From contig DEPR01000021.1 in assembly GCA_002358895.1 (NCBI GenBank), forward strand, positions 1 through 7,654: a stretch of 7,654 bases of DNA, read 5' to 3'. Below the pieces are notes generated by a model. That model had not been told where the DNA came from. It searched no databases and saw only the letters and a program-made list of their open reading frames with translations. This document shows positions 1 to 6,838 of this stretch, piece by piece. The position numbers and the translations under genes are program-made. The DNA comes from Ruminococcus sp. UBA3387. GTDB taxonomy: Bacteria; Bacillota; Clostridia; Oscillospirales; Ruminococcaceae. Within the stretch, counting starts at the first letter, position 1. Each line of letters starts with the position of its first letter.

Positions 1-912
1 TTACCACGGCTTAACTGTGCCGACGATTTCGGAGATGTTTTTAATTCCGTTATCGTCGCAGTATTTTTCAAGTCCTTCAACGATTTCAACAGGTGCATAT
101 GGGTTGCTGAAAATTGCGGCACCAACCTGAATAGCAGAAGCACCTGCCATCATCATTTCAACTGCGTCCTCCCAGGTAGCAATACCACCCATACCGATTA
201 TAGGAATGTCAACAGCGTTTGCAACCTGCCATACCATTCTTACAGCTACAGGGAACACTGCAGGACCTGAAAGCCCACCAACGTTGTTTTTAAGTATAGG
301 CCTGCCAGTCTTTATGTCAATTCTCATACCGAGGAGAGTATTTATAAGTGAAACAGCGTCAGCACCCTCAGCCTCAACTGCCTTAGCAATGTCAACAATG
401 CTTGTAACATTAGGCGAAAGCTTCACCATAAGTGGCTTTGTAGTAGCCTTTCTCACGGCGTTTGTAATAGATGCTGCAGAATCACAGCTTGTACCGAATG
501 CGGCACCACCGTGCTTTACGTTAGGGCAGGATATGTTCAGCTCAATCATATCAACTGCTGAGCCTTCAAGTCTGCCTGCAAGCTCTGCACACTCCTCAAC
601 TGTAGCTCCTGCAATATTTGCTACAATTCTTGTGTCCTTTGTTACGAGGTTAGGAAGCTCATAGCTCAGGAACTTTTCAAGACCACCGTTCTGAAGTCCC
701 ACAGAATTAAGCATACCACTTGGAGTTTCAGCAACACGAGGTCCGGGATTTCCCTGTCTCGGTTCAAGTGTTGTGCCTTTTATTGCGATACCACCCAGCT
801 TTGAAAGTGGGTAGAATTTTTCATATTCACGGCCATATCCGAATGCACCGCTGGCAGGAATAACAGGGTTTTTGAATTCAACGCCTGCAACATTAACTCT
901 CAAATCAGCCAT
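1..912 (-). CDS. pyrD: Dihydroorotate dehydrogenase B, catalytic (FMN) subunit, class 1B
   Basis: Oxidises dihydroorotate to orotate, the fourth step of UMP synthesis, in the cytosol. The 303-residue protein is a complete FMN-binding TIM barrel. The N-terminal segment NPVIPASGAFG (residues 15-25) and K45 in IKGTT are FMN-site features; ELNISCPN (124-131) carries the catalytic base C129, and a cysteine here marks class 1 enzymes. VKLSPN (163-168) and GMGGIATWEDA (240-250) are the usual barrel motifs, the latter binding FMN phosphate. The start at 912 is preferred because AAGGAGGT sits 8 bases upstream; longer starts at 933 or 936 would lie upstream of or beside that site. It overlaps the end of pyrK by 8 bases, as expected for partners in the PyrD2K2 complex, which passes electrons to NAD+. 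The stop codon is the first three bases of the window. Family and subunit role are firm. Confidence 0.96.
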   Translation of the reverse strand: MADLRVNVAGVEFKNPVIPASGAFGYGREYEKFYPLSKLGGIAIKGTTLEPRQGNPGPRVAETPSGMLNSVGLQNGGLEKFLSYELPNLVTKDTRIVANIAGATVEECAELAGRLEGSAVDMIELNISCPNVKHGGAAFGTSCDSAASITNAVRKATTKPLMVKLSPNVTSIVDIAKAVEAEGADAVSLINTLLGMRIDIKTGRPILKNNVGGLSGPAVFPVAVRMVWQVANAVDIPIIGMGGIATWEDAVEMMMAGASAIQVGAAIFSNPYAPVEIVEGLEKYCDDNGIKNISEIVGTVKPW

Positions 913-1678
913 TAAAATCAACCTCCTTGCCATCAAATACAGGACCGTCTGTGCAAACGTGAGAGAATATCTCCTTGCCGTCCTTTACAGTTCTGCAAAC
1001 GCATACGAGACAGGCACCTACACCGCAAGCCATTCTCTGTTCAAGCGATACCTGTGTTTCAATGCCATATTCCTCAGCCATTGTAACAATAGCCTTGAGC
1101 ATTGGCATAGGTCCGCAAGCGTAGATAATTTCAGGTTTTTCTGCTTCAAGCTCAGCTTTGAGAGCATCAGTTACAAAGCCGTGTATTCCTGCTGTCCCGT
1201 CATCTGTGCAAAGAACGGTCTTACAGCCAAAACAATTGAAATCTTCCTGCAGAATTACAGCATTTGCTGAACGGAAACCACTGATTACAGTAGCATTTTC
1301 ACCGTACTCCTTTGCAATTCCAACCATAGGAGGTGTACCAATACCGCCACCAATACAGATAGCTTTCTTGCCCTTTTCAAGCACCTTGAAACCGTTGCCA
1401 AGAGGAGCAATAATATCAATCAAATCACCTTTGTTAAGCTCGGAAATCTTATCGGTACCTTTGCCTCTGACCTCAAAAACAAGACGGATAGTGCCGATAT
1501 CCTTGTCGATATCGCAGATTGAAATAGGTCTGCGAAGGAAGAAGCCTTCAGCTGAAACCTGTGCAAACTGACCTGCCTTTGTAACCTGAGCAATTTCAGG
1601 GCATTTTATAGTAATGTCAAAAACGCCTTTAGCAATAGCTTTTTTCTCAATAATCGGGAATTTACCCTGCTTGTACAT
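905..1678 (-). CDS. pyrK: Dihydroorotate dehydrogenase B, electron-transfer subunit (FAD, 2Fe-2S)
   Basis: Partner of class 1B PyrD; shuttles electrons from reduced FMN through a [2Fe-2S] cluster and FAD to NAD+. The 257-residue product has the ferredoxin-reductase layout: a beta-barrel FAD domain with RRPISICD (49-56), a nucleotide-binding domain with GGGIGTPPM (110-118) and ACGPMPML (187-194), and a C-terminal cluster domain with cysteines at 218, 223, 226 and 242 (C-x4-C-x2-C-x15-C), the spacing expected of PyrK. All four ligands are present, so it should be functional. I chose the ATG at 1678 over the one at 1687 because GAAAGGA lies 8 bases before 1678 but abuts and overlaps the ATG at 1687; the longer form would add only MNA. 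It follows pyrF by 59 bases, the widest gap in the window, and overlaps pyrD by 8 bases. Confidence 0.95.
   Translation of the reverse strand: MYKQGKFPIIEKKAIAKGVFDITIKCPEIAQVTKAGQFAQVSAEGFFLRRPISICDIDKDIGTIRLVFEVRGKGTDKISELNKGDLIDIIAPLGNGFKVLEKGKKAICIGGGIGTPPMVGIAKEYGENATVISGFRSANAVILQEDFNCFGCKTVLCTDDGTAGIHGFVTDALKAELEAEKPEIIYACGPMPMLKAIVTMAEEYGIETQVSLEQRMACGVGACLVCVCRTVKDGKEIFSHVCTDGPVFDGKEVDFNG
921..928 (-). promoter_or_regulatory. Ribosome binding site deciding the pyrD start
   Basis: On the minus strand this reads AAGGAGGT, a near-perfect anti-Shine-Dalgarno match, 8 bases before the ATG at 912. It lies inside the 3' end of pyrK, so pyrD translation is likely coupled to pyrK. It rules against the in-frame upstream starts (TTG at 936, ATG at 933). 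Confidence 0.85.
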
Positions 1679-1686
1679 AGCGTTCA

Positions 1687-1693
1687 TCCTTTC
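1687..1693 (-). promoter_or_regulatory. Ribosome binding site deciding the pyrK start
   Basis: On the minus strand this reads GAAAGGA, ending 8 bases before the ATG at 1678. It overlaps the first base of the alternative ATG at 1685-1687, which therefore has no usable spacing. Confidence 0.7.
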
Positions 1694-1698
1694 GTGTT

Positions 1699-1731
1699 TT
1701 ATAAAGAAACAGACGGATTTTCACCGTCTGT
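1699..1731 (-). terminator. Terminator-like hairpin between pyrF and pyrK
   Basis: A perfect 8-bp inverted repeat, ACAGACGG (minus-strand bases 1731-1724) and CCGTCTGT (1716-1709), encloses the 7-base loop TGAAAAT. On the minus strand it is followed by an interrupted T-run, TTCTTTAT, after the final T of the stem; no T-run follows it on the plus strand, so it is oriented to act on this operon. It begins 6 bases after the pyrF stop codon. The stem is short and the T-run is broken by a C, so a partial terminator, attenuator or mRNA-stabilising 3' end is more likely than a complete stop, given that pyrK and pyrD follow without an obvious promoter. Confidence 0.6.
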
Positions 1732-1737
1732 ATACAT

Positions 1738-2670
1738 TTAGTCTAATGAAATCTTAGGAAGATGAGAAATAATATCCTCTTTCATACGGATAACTTCACG
1801 TCTTGCAGCCTTTGCGAAATCCTTTTCATCGCATTCTTCCTTCTTATATGCACACATAACTGCACGGGAAGAGTTAACGATAGCACCGAGACCGTTTTCA
1901 TCAAAGCCCTTTGCAACACCTTCGGCACCACCACCCTGTGCACCATAACCAGGTACCAGGAAGAATGTGTGAGGAAGTGCCTTTCTCATTTCTGCAAGCT
2001 GTTCAGGATATGTTGCACCTACAACAGCACCTACGCAGGAATAGCCGTATTTGCCCATATGGTCCTTGCCCCAGTTTTCACAAAGCTCACCCATAGTAGC
2101 ATATACAGTCTTATCACCGATTTTAAGGTCCTGAAGCTCGCCACTTGACTTGTTTGAAGTCTTTACGAGTACAAAAATACCCTTGTCATATGCGTCGCAT
2201 TTTTCCAGAAGTGGAGCAATACCGTCAGTACCAAGATATCCGTTTACTGTAAGTGCATCTGCACCGAAAGCAGGAATTTCTTCACCACCAACCTCTGTAA
2301 AACCAAGGTGAGCAGTAGCATAGGCTTCCATTGTAGCACCGATGTCATTACGCTTACCGTCAGTCATAACGAACATACCCTTTTCCTGTGCATACTGGAT
2401 TGTTTTATAAAGTGTCTTAACGCCCTCGTAGCCATACATTTCATAATATGCAGCCTGCGGCTTGATAGCAGGGCAGATATCGTGGATTTCATCAATAATA
2501 GCCTTGTTGTATTCAAGGATTGCTTTGGCAGCAGCCTTGAGAGTCTTGCCGTATTTTTTGATTTTCTTTTCCACGATGTAGTTCGGAACATACTCAAGCT
2601 TCGGGTCAAGCCCTACTACAGATGGATTCTGTGTCTGTACGATTTTTTCAATAAGTCTGTCAAATGACAT
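1738..2670 (-). CDS. pyrF: Orotidine-5'-phosphate decarboxylase, long (subfamily 2) type
   Basis: Decarboxylates OMP to UMP, the last step of de novo pyrimidine synthesis. At 310 residues it is clearly longer than the roughly 230-240-residue form of E. coli or Bacillus subtilis and matches the second PyrF subfamily (as in mycobacteria and many clostridia). Visible motifs are VVGLDPKLEYVP (18-29), the catalytic block MTDGKRNDIGAT (102-113) with D104, K106 and D109 of the charged D-K-D network, LVKTSN (168-173), LVPGYGAQGG (238-247) and VNSSRAVM (265-272), the phosphate-binding end of the barrel. The start at 2670 has AAGGAAG 7 bases upstream. It follows pyrC by 22 bases and is followed by a terminator-like hairpin. 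No key residue appears to be missing. Confidence 0.95.
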   Translation of the reverse strand: MSFDRLIEKIVQTQNPSVVGLDPKLEYVPNYIVEKKIKKYGKTLKAAAKAILEYNKAIIDEIHDICPAIKPQAAYYEMYGYEGVKTLYKTIQYAQEKGMFVMTDGKRNDIGATMEAYATAHLGFTEVGGEEIPAFGADALTVNGYLGTDGIAPLLEKCDAYDKGIFVLVKTSNKSSGELQDLKIGDKTVYATMGELCENWGKDHMGKYGYSCVGAVVGATYPEQLAEMRKALPHTFFLVPGYGAQGGGAEGVAKGFDENGLGAIVNSSRAVMCAYKKEECDEKDFAKAARREVIRMKEDIISHLPKISLD

Positions 2671-2692
2671 ATCAGCACTTCCTTTTTATTTA

Positions 2693-3958
2693 TTATAATT
2701 GAAATACAATTTTTCCGTCGCAGATAGTATAAATAACCTTGCCCATACATTTTTCACCCTTGAACACAGTGTTCTTTGATTTTGAATGAAGCTCCTCAGG
2801 AATAACCTCCCATTCCTGTTCAGGATTGAAGATTACAAGGTTAAGCTCACTGCCCACAGCAATTCTGACAGGTTCAATTCCAAGAATTTTTCTCGGATTT
2901 ATTGACATAAGCTCTGCGATTTTTGACAAATCAGCCTTGCCTGTGTGATAAAGCATAGTCAGAGTCATTGCAAGTGAGGTTTCAAGTCCTACAACACCGT
3001 TTGGTGCTTTTTCAAAGTCAGCCTTTTCTTCAGCCGTGTGAGGTGCGTGGTCGGTAATAATGCAATCAATAGTACCATCGAGCAAAGCTTCTTCTATTGC
3101 AAGCCTGTCCTCCTCAGTTCTCAGAGGTGGGGACATTCTGTAGTCGGCATCACGACTTAAAAGCTTTTCATCTGTGTATGTGAAATAATGCGGTGCAGTT
3201 TCGCAGGTAACCTTAACGCCGTCCTTTTTAGCTGCACGGATTATATTTACCGAGCCTTTTGTTGAAACGTGGCAGATGTGAACTGGTGCATTGCAGGACA
3301 TTGCCAGAGCAATTTCTCTTGCAGTGATATAATCCTCTGATGCTCTGTCCATACCCTTGATGCCAAGCTTTTCGGATACCTCGCCCTTGTTTATAATACC
3401 ACCGTTTATAATAGCAAGGTCTTCACAATGTGAAAGAACAATCAAGCCATAATCACCTGATGTTTCAATAGCCTGACGCATAAGCTCAGCGTTTTCAACC
3501 GGTCTGCCGTCATCAGAAACAGCTACACAGCCAGCCTCTCTGAGCATTGCAAAATCAGTCAGCTCACGGCTTTGCATACCCTTTGTAACACAGCCCACAG
3601 GATAAACCCTGATACCTGTTTTTTCTGCCTTGTTGAGAATATACTCAACAGTTTCAGCGTTGTCAACTACAGGCTTTGTATTAGGCATACAGGCAACTCC
3701 TGTGAAGCCACCTGCTTTAGCGGCATTTGTGCCTGTTATAATGTCCTCTTTGTGTGTCAGTCCAGGGTCTCGGAGATGAACATGCATATCAAAAAGCCCT
3801 GGGAGAGCAATAAGATTTGTGCCGTCAATAACCTTGTCAGCAGGCTTGTCTATACTGCCGATTTCAGTAATAGTTCTGTCTTCAGCATAGATATCAACAA
3901 TTTTGTCAAGCCCTGACTGAGGGTCAACGGCGTGAATGTTTTTAATAAGTATTGACAT
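2693..3958 (-). CDS. pyrC: Dihydroorotase, zinc amidohydrolase (class I type)
   Basis: Cyclises N-carbamoyl-L-aspartate to dihydroorotate, the third step of UMP synthesis. The 421-residue length and sequence fit the long dihydroorotase typical of Gram-positives rather than the roughly 350-residue E. coli type. The metal and substrate residues are in place: GLFDMHVHLRDPG (54-66) with H59, H61 and R63; MPNTKP (91-96); SDDG (148-151); H177 in LSHCED; H230 in HICHVST; and D303 in ITDHAPHT. Because the active-site residues are all retained, it should be an active enzyme and not one of the catalytically dead PyrC-like proteins that accompany PyrB in some bacteria. TGGAG lies 7 bases before the start at 3958, only one base after the ilvD stop codon; the two genes are 13 bases apart. 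Confidence 0.96.
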   Translation of the reverse strand: MSILIKNIHAVDPQSGLDKIVDIYAEDRTITEIGSIDKPADKVIDGTNLIALPGLFDMHVHLRDPGLTHKEDIITGTNAAKAGGFTGVACMPNTKPVVDNAETVEYILNKAEKTGIRVYPVGCVTKGMQSRELTDFAMLREAGCVAVSDDGRPVENAELMRQAIETSGDYGLIVLSHCEDLAIINGGIINKGEVSEKLGIKGMDRASEDYITAREIALAMSCNAPVHICHVSTKGSVNIIRAAKKDGVKVTCETAPHYFTYTDEKLLSRDADYRMSPPLRTEEDRLAIEEALLDGTIDCIITDHAPHTAEEKADFEKAPNGVVGLETSLAMTLTMLYHTGKADLSKIAELMSINPRKILGIEPVRIAVGSELNLVIFNPEQEWEVIPEELHSKSKNTVFKGEKCMGKVIYTICDGKIVFQL

Positions 3959-3971
3959 ATTAAAACTCCAT

Positions 3972-5636
3972 TTATTTTATTTCAAGTACTGCACCTCTGT
4001 TACCTGATGTAACAAGTGAAGCATATCTTGCAAGATAACCTGTTGTAACCTTTGGTTCCCTTGGCTGCCATTTTGCTTTTCTTTCAGCAAGCACTTCATC
4101 AGAAACCTTAACGCTGATTGTGTTTGCAGGAATGTCAATAGCAATAATGTCGCCTTCTTCAATGAGAGCGATTGGTCCGCCAACAGCAGCTTCAGGTGAA
4201 ACGTGTCCGATTGAAGCACCACGGGAAGCACCACTGAATCTACCGTCAGTAATAAGAGCAACAGTTGAGCCAAGTCCCATACCTGCAATAGCAGATGTCG
4301 GGTTGAGCATTTCTCTCATACCAGGGCCACCCTTTGGGCCTTCATATCTGATAACAACAACGTCGCCTGCAACAATTTTTCCGCCCTTGATAGCGTCAAT
4401 TGCATCTTCCTCGCAGTCGAACACTCTTGCAGGACCTTCGTGCACCATCATTTCAGGTACAACAGCTGAACGCTTTACAACACAGCTGTCAGGTGCAATA
4501 TTGCCCTTGAGAACAGCAATTCCACCTGTCTCGGAATATGGACTTTCAACCGGTCTGATAACCTCAGGGTCTCTGTTGAGTGCATCGCATATATTTTCAC
4601 CTACAGTTTTACCTGTACAGGTTATGAGGTCAAGATTAAGTAAATTTTTCTTTGTAAGTTCTTTCATTACAGCGTAAACACCACCGGCCTCATTGAGGTC
4701 TTCCATATATGTATGTCCTGCAGGTGCAAGATGACAAAGGTTAGGTGTCTTAGCTGAAATTTCGTTGGCAATGTCAAGATTAAGGTCAATGCCACATTCG
4801 TGTGCAATAGCAGGGAGATGAAGCATTGAGTTTGTTGAACAGCCGAGAGCCATATCAACAGTAAGTGCATTATAGAAGGCCTGTTCAGTCATAATATCAC
4901 GAGGGCGGATATTCTTTTCAACAAGCTCCATTACTTTCATACCTGCGTGCTTAGCAAGCTTGATTCTGTCAGAATATACAGCAGGAATAGTTCCGTTGCC
5001 TCTGAGCCCCATACCGAGTGCCTCTGTAAGACAGTTCATTGAGTTAGCTGTATACATACCTGAACAAGAACCACAAGTCGGGCAAGCCTTGTTTTCAAAT
5101 TCTTCTACATCTTCAAGTGTCATTGTGCCTGCTGCGTGTGAACCGACAGCTTCAAACATACTTGAAAGGGAAGTCTTTTTGCCCTTAACGTGTCCTGCAA
5201 GCATAGGGCCACCCGAAACAAAGATTGTAGGAACATTTACTCTTGCTGCAGCCATAAGAAGCCCAGGTACGTTCTTATCACAGTTCGGTACCATAACCAA
5301 TGCGTCAAAGTGGTGAGCAAGTGCCATACATTCAGTTGAGTCAGCAATAAGATCACGGGTTACGAGAGAGTATTTCATTCCCATGTGTCCCATAGCAATA
5401 CCGTCGCAAACTGCGATTGCAGGGAATACAACAGGTGTACCACCTGCCATAGCAACACCAAGTTTAACTGCATCAACGATTTTGTCAATGTTCATATGAC
5501 CCGGTACAATTTCATTATAAGAAGAAACGATACCAACCAAAGGCTTTTTCATTTCTTCATTTGTCATACCGAGAGCGTTGAATAATGAACGCTGTGGAGC
5601 CTTGTCAACTCCGTCGCAAAAATAATTACAAGCCAT
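3972..5636 (-). CDS. ilvD: Dihydroxy-acid dehydratase (IlvD)
   Basis: Dehydrates 2,3-dihydroxy-isovalerate and 2,3-dihydroxy-3-methylvalerate to the keto acids that become valine, leucine and isoleucine. The 554-residue protein is full length for IlvD/Edd. [13 protein letters not shown] (75-87) holds the presumed Mg ligand D78; [10 protein letters not shown] (116-125) holds cluster ligand C119, D120 and the lysine K121 that is carbamylated in the family; [19 protein letters not shown] (185-203) holds C191; [10 protein letters not shown] (464-473) holds the proton-abstracting S471. The motif NEIVPGH (41-47) has glycine at G46 where [2Fe-2S] family members have a cysteine, suggesting an oxygen-sensitive E. 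coli-like [4Fe-4S] enzyme. Strong local match to IlvD argues against Edd or a sugar-acid dehydratase, despite the sugar genes upstream. The start at 5636 is preferred over 5642 from RBS spacing (8 against 2 bases). Confidence 0.94.
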   Translation of the reverse strand: MACNYFCDGVDKAPQRSLFNALGMTNEEMKKPLVGIVSSYNEIVPGHMNIDKIVDAVKLGVAMAGGTPVVFPAIAVCDGIAMGHMGMKYSLVTRDLIADSTECMALAHHFDALVMVPNCDKNVPGLLMAAARVNVPTIFVSGGPMLAGHVKGKKTSLSSMFEAVGSHAAGTMTLEDVEEFENKACPTCGSCSGMYTANSMNCLTEALGMGLRGNGTIPAVYSDRIKLAKHAGMKVMELVEKNIRPRDIMTEQAFYNALTVDMALGCSTNSMLHLPAIAHECGIDLNLDIANEISAKTPNLCHLAPAGHTYMEDLNEAGGVYAVMKELTKKNLLNLDLITCTGKTVGENICDALNRDPEVIRPVESPYSETGGIAVLKGNIAPDSCVVKRSAVVPEMMVHEGPARVFDCEEDAIDAIKGGKIVAGDVVVIRYEGPKGGPGMREMLNPTSAIAGMGLGSTVALITDGRFSGASRGASIGHVSPEAAVGGPIALIEEGDIIAIDIPANTISVKVSDEVLAERKAKWQPREPKVTTGYLARYASLVTSGNRGAVLEIK

Positions 5637-5644
5637 TTTCATTA

Positions 5645-5650
5645 CCTCTT
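5645..5650 (-). promoter_or_regulatory. Ribosome binding site deciding the ilvD start
   Basis: AAGAGG on the minus strand, directly after the glucokinase stop codon (5651-5653). It is 2 bases from the ATG at 5642 and 8 bases from the ATG at 5636, so the latter (MACNYFCDG...) is the likelier start. The alternative would add only two residues (MK). Confidence 0.6.
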
Positions 5651-6607
5651 TTATTTTTTATTTAATCCTAAGAAAGCCGCACCGATAATACCTGCGTCAT
5701 TACCAAGCTTTGCAATAACAATCTTTGTATTCTTTTCGGAATTCTTTGTGTATACTTCCTTTTCAACCTGTTCAACAAGTGGGAGAAGCAGAGGGTCGCC
5801 CTCGTTGCATACGCCACCACCGATACAAAGAATATCAGGCTGGAAAACGTTAATTACATTTGTGATACCACAAGCTAAATATCGGATATATTTATCAACA
5901 ACAGACTTAGCTGTTGCATCTCCCATCCTCATAGCGTTGAAAGCAGTTCTTGCTGAAACCTTGCCTTCTTCCTCGCTTGCTTTCCAGAGAAGTGAGTCCT
6001 TGTCAGCATCCATTGCTTCTTTTGTCATACGGACAAGTCCCGTAGCTGATGAGAATACCTCAAAGCAACCTTTTCTACCACAAGTACATTCAGGACCGTT
6101 AGGGTCGATAACTGTATGTCCGATTTCAGCTCCTGCAAAGTTAAAGCCTGAATAAATCTTGCCGTCAATGATAATTCCACCACCAACGCCTGTGCCGAGA
6201 GTAATGCAGACAGCATCGTTTGCACCTTTTGCTGCACCTGCGACATATTCACCGTATGCAGCAGCGTTTGCGTCATTTTCAACATAGCAAGGCTTTGGGA
6301 TAAAACTTTTCATAAGCTCAACAACCTGGAAATTCAAAAATCCTAAGTTGTTTGAATATTCGATAACACCTGTTGCGGAATTTGCTGTACCGGGTGTGCC
6401 GATACCTACAGACTGAATGTCATCAAGTGTAAGTCCTGCTTTTTCAACTGCTTCAACAGCAACCTTTGCCATATCAGCACAGATTTCTTCAGCAGGTCTT
6501 GGAAGATTAGTCTTGCAGGTTGCCTTTGAAACAATGTTGAACTGTTCGTCAACAACACCTGCCTTGATGTTCGTACCTCCCAGGTCAATACCTATATAGT
6601 AATTCAT
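5651..6607 (-). CDS. glcK: ROK-family glucokinase
   Basis: Probably phosphorylates glucose to glucose-6-phosphate with ATP in the cytosol. The 318-residue protein is full length for Gram-positive GlcK. It starts with the phosphate-binding loop [13 protein letters not shown] (5-17). [12 protein letters not shown] (109-120) carries the catalytic base D112, LGTGVGGGI (137-145) is the second phosphate loop, and EIGH (161-164) with [10 protein letters not shown] (174-183) forms the ROK signature and zinc site (H164, C174, C176, C181). CIGGGV (261-266) is the adenosine-site motif. There is no N-terminal helix-turn-helix, so it is a kinase and not a ROK repressor. AAAGGA lies 9 bases before the start at 6607. 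Exact sugar preference cannot be read from sequence: glucose is most likely, but mannose or both are possible given manA two genes upstream. It ends 14 bases before ilvD. Confidence 0.9.
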   Translation of the reverse strand: MNYYIGIDLGGTNIKAGVVDEQFNIVSKATCKTNLPRPAEEICADMAKVAVEAVEKAGLTLDDIQSVGIGTPGTANSATGVIEYSNNLGFLNFQVVELMKSFIPKPCYVENDANAAAYGEYVAGAAKGANDAVCITLGTGVGGGIIIDGKIYSGFNFAGAEIGHTVIDPNGPECTCGRKGCFEVFSSATGLVRMTKEAMDADKDSLLWKASEEEGKVSARTAFNAMRMGDATAKSVVDKYIRYLACGITNVINVFQPDILCIGGGVCNEGDPLLLPLVEQVEKEVYTKNSEKNTKIVIAKLGNDAGIIGAAFLGLNKK

Positions 6608-6632
6608 TTTCGGTTTTCCTTTCGAGTAGATA

Positions 6633-6836
6633 TTATTTATTTACTTTGTTTCTTGCTTTTTTATCACCGATTTTATCCACAGCAATAACTATTGCCTCAT
6701 AAACAAGCAAAGCAACCACATAGAAAATAACCTTTTCCATCTTTTCAAGATTCAGTTTATCGGCAGTAAACAAAATCAGAAATACAACTAAAATGGTGAT
6801 AATGTAGTGAATTATTGTTTTAGCGTTTATTTTCAT
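6633..6836 (-). CDS. Small two-helix membrane protein, function unknown
   Basis: I do not recognise a family. The 67-residue protein has two strongly hydrophobic segments, roughly residues 8-24 (IIHYIITILVVFLILFT) and 36-53 (VIFYVVALLVYEAIVIAV), joined by a short charged loop (25-35). Lysines at the N terminus (K2, K6) and a very basic tail (K55-K67, with K/R at seven positions) predict that both ends are cytoplasmic. There is no signal-peptide cleavage site and no cysteine. E47 sits inside the second helix and H10 near the inner end of the first, which is unusual for a purely structural hairpin. It begins 2 bases after manA, and its AAAGG ribosome binding site lies inside the last manA codons, so it is probably co-translated with manA. 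A plausible start, good RBS and fit between two real genes support it as real; a role is not inferable. Confidence 0.75.
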   Translation of the reverse strand: MKINAKTIIHYIITILVVFLILFTADKLNLEKMEKVIFYVVALLVYEAIVIAVDKIGDKKARNKVNK

Positions 6837-6838
6837 TA

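Noticed and set aside
206..664. 152-codon open frame on the plus strand, opposite pyrD
   Set aside because: Antisense shadow of conserved PyrD sequence, with no recognisable motif and no convincing ribosome binding site.
1158..1571. 137-codon open frame on the plus strand, opposite pyrK
   Set aside because: Antisense to the FAD, NAD and cluster motifs of PyrK; composition reflects the complementary codons and not a protein.
1694..1731. Possible internal promoter for pyrK-pyrD (TATAAA on the minus strand at 1703-1698)
   Set aside because: No TTGACA-like element lies at the right distance upstream; the TATAAA is readily explained by the AT-rich tail of the hairpin.
2671..2692. Possible PyrR-binding leader or other pyrimidine-sensing element in the pyrC-pyrF gap and other short gaps
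   Set aside because: The gaps of 2-25 bases hold little beyond an RBS and are too short for an antiterminator/terminator pair. Control elements, if any, should lie upstream of the window or at the pyrF-pyrK hairpin.
4120..4677. 185-codon open frame on the plus strand
   Set aside because: It lies wholly antisense to ilvD, has low-complexity Ser/Pro/Ile-rich composition typical of an antisense shadow, and shows no domain. The minus-strand frame encodes conserved IlvD motifs.
3972..5636. Assignment of the dehydratase as Edd or a sugar-acid dehydratase, suggested by nearby sugar genes
   Set aside because: Length and motif wording ([19 protein letters not shown], and the C-terminal [16 protein letters not shown] region) match IlvD closely, and no KDPG aldolase or sugar-acid genes are present.
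5651..6607. ROK protein as a transcriptional repressor (NagC/XylR type)
   Set aside because: The protein begins directly with the ATP phosphate-loop DLGGTNIK at residues 8-15 and has no room for an N-terminal helix-turn-helix domain.
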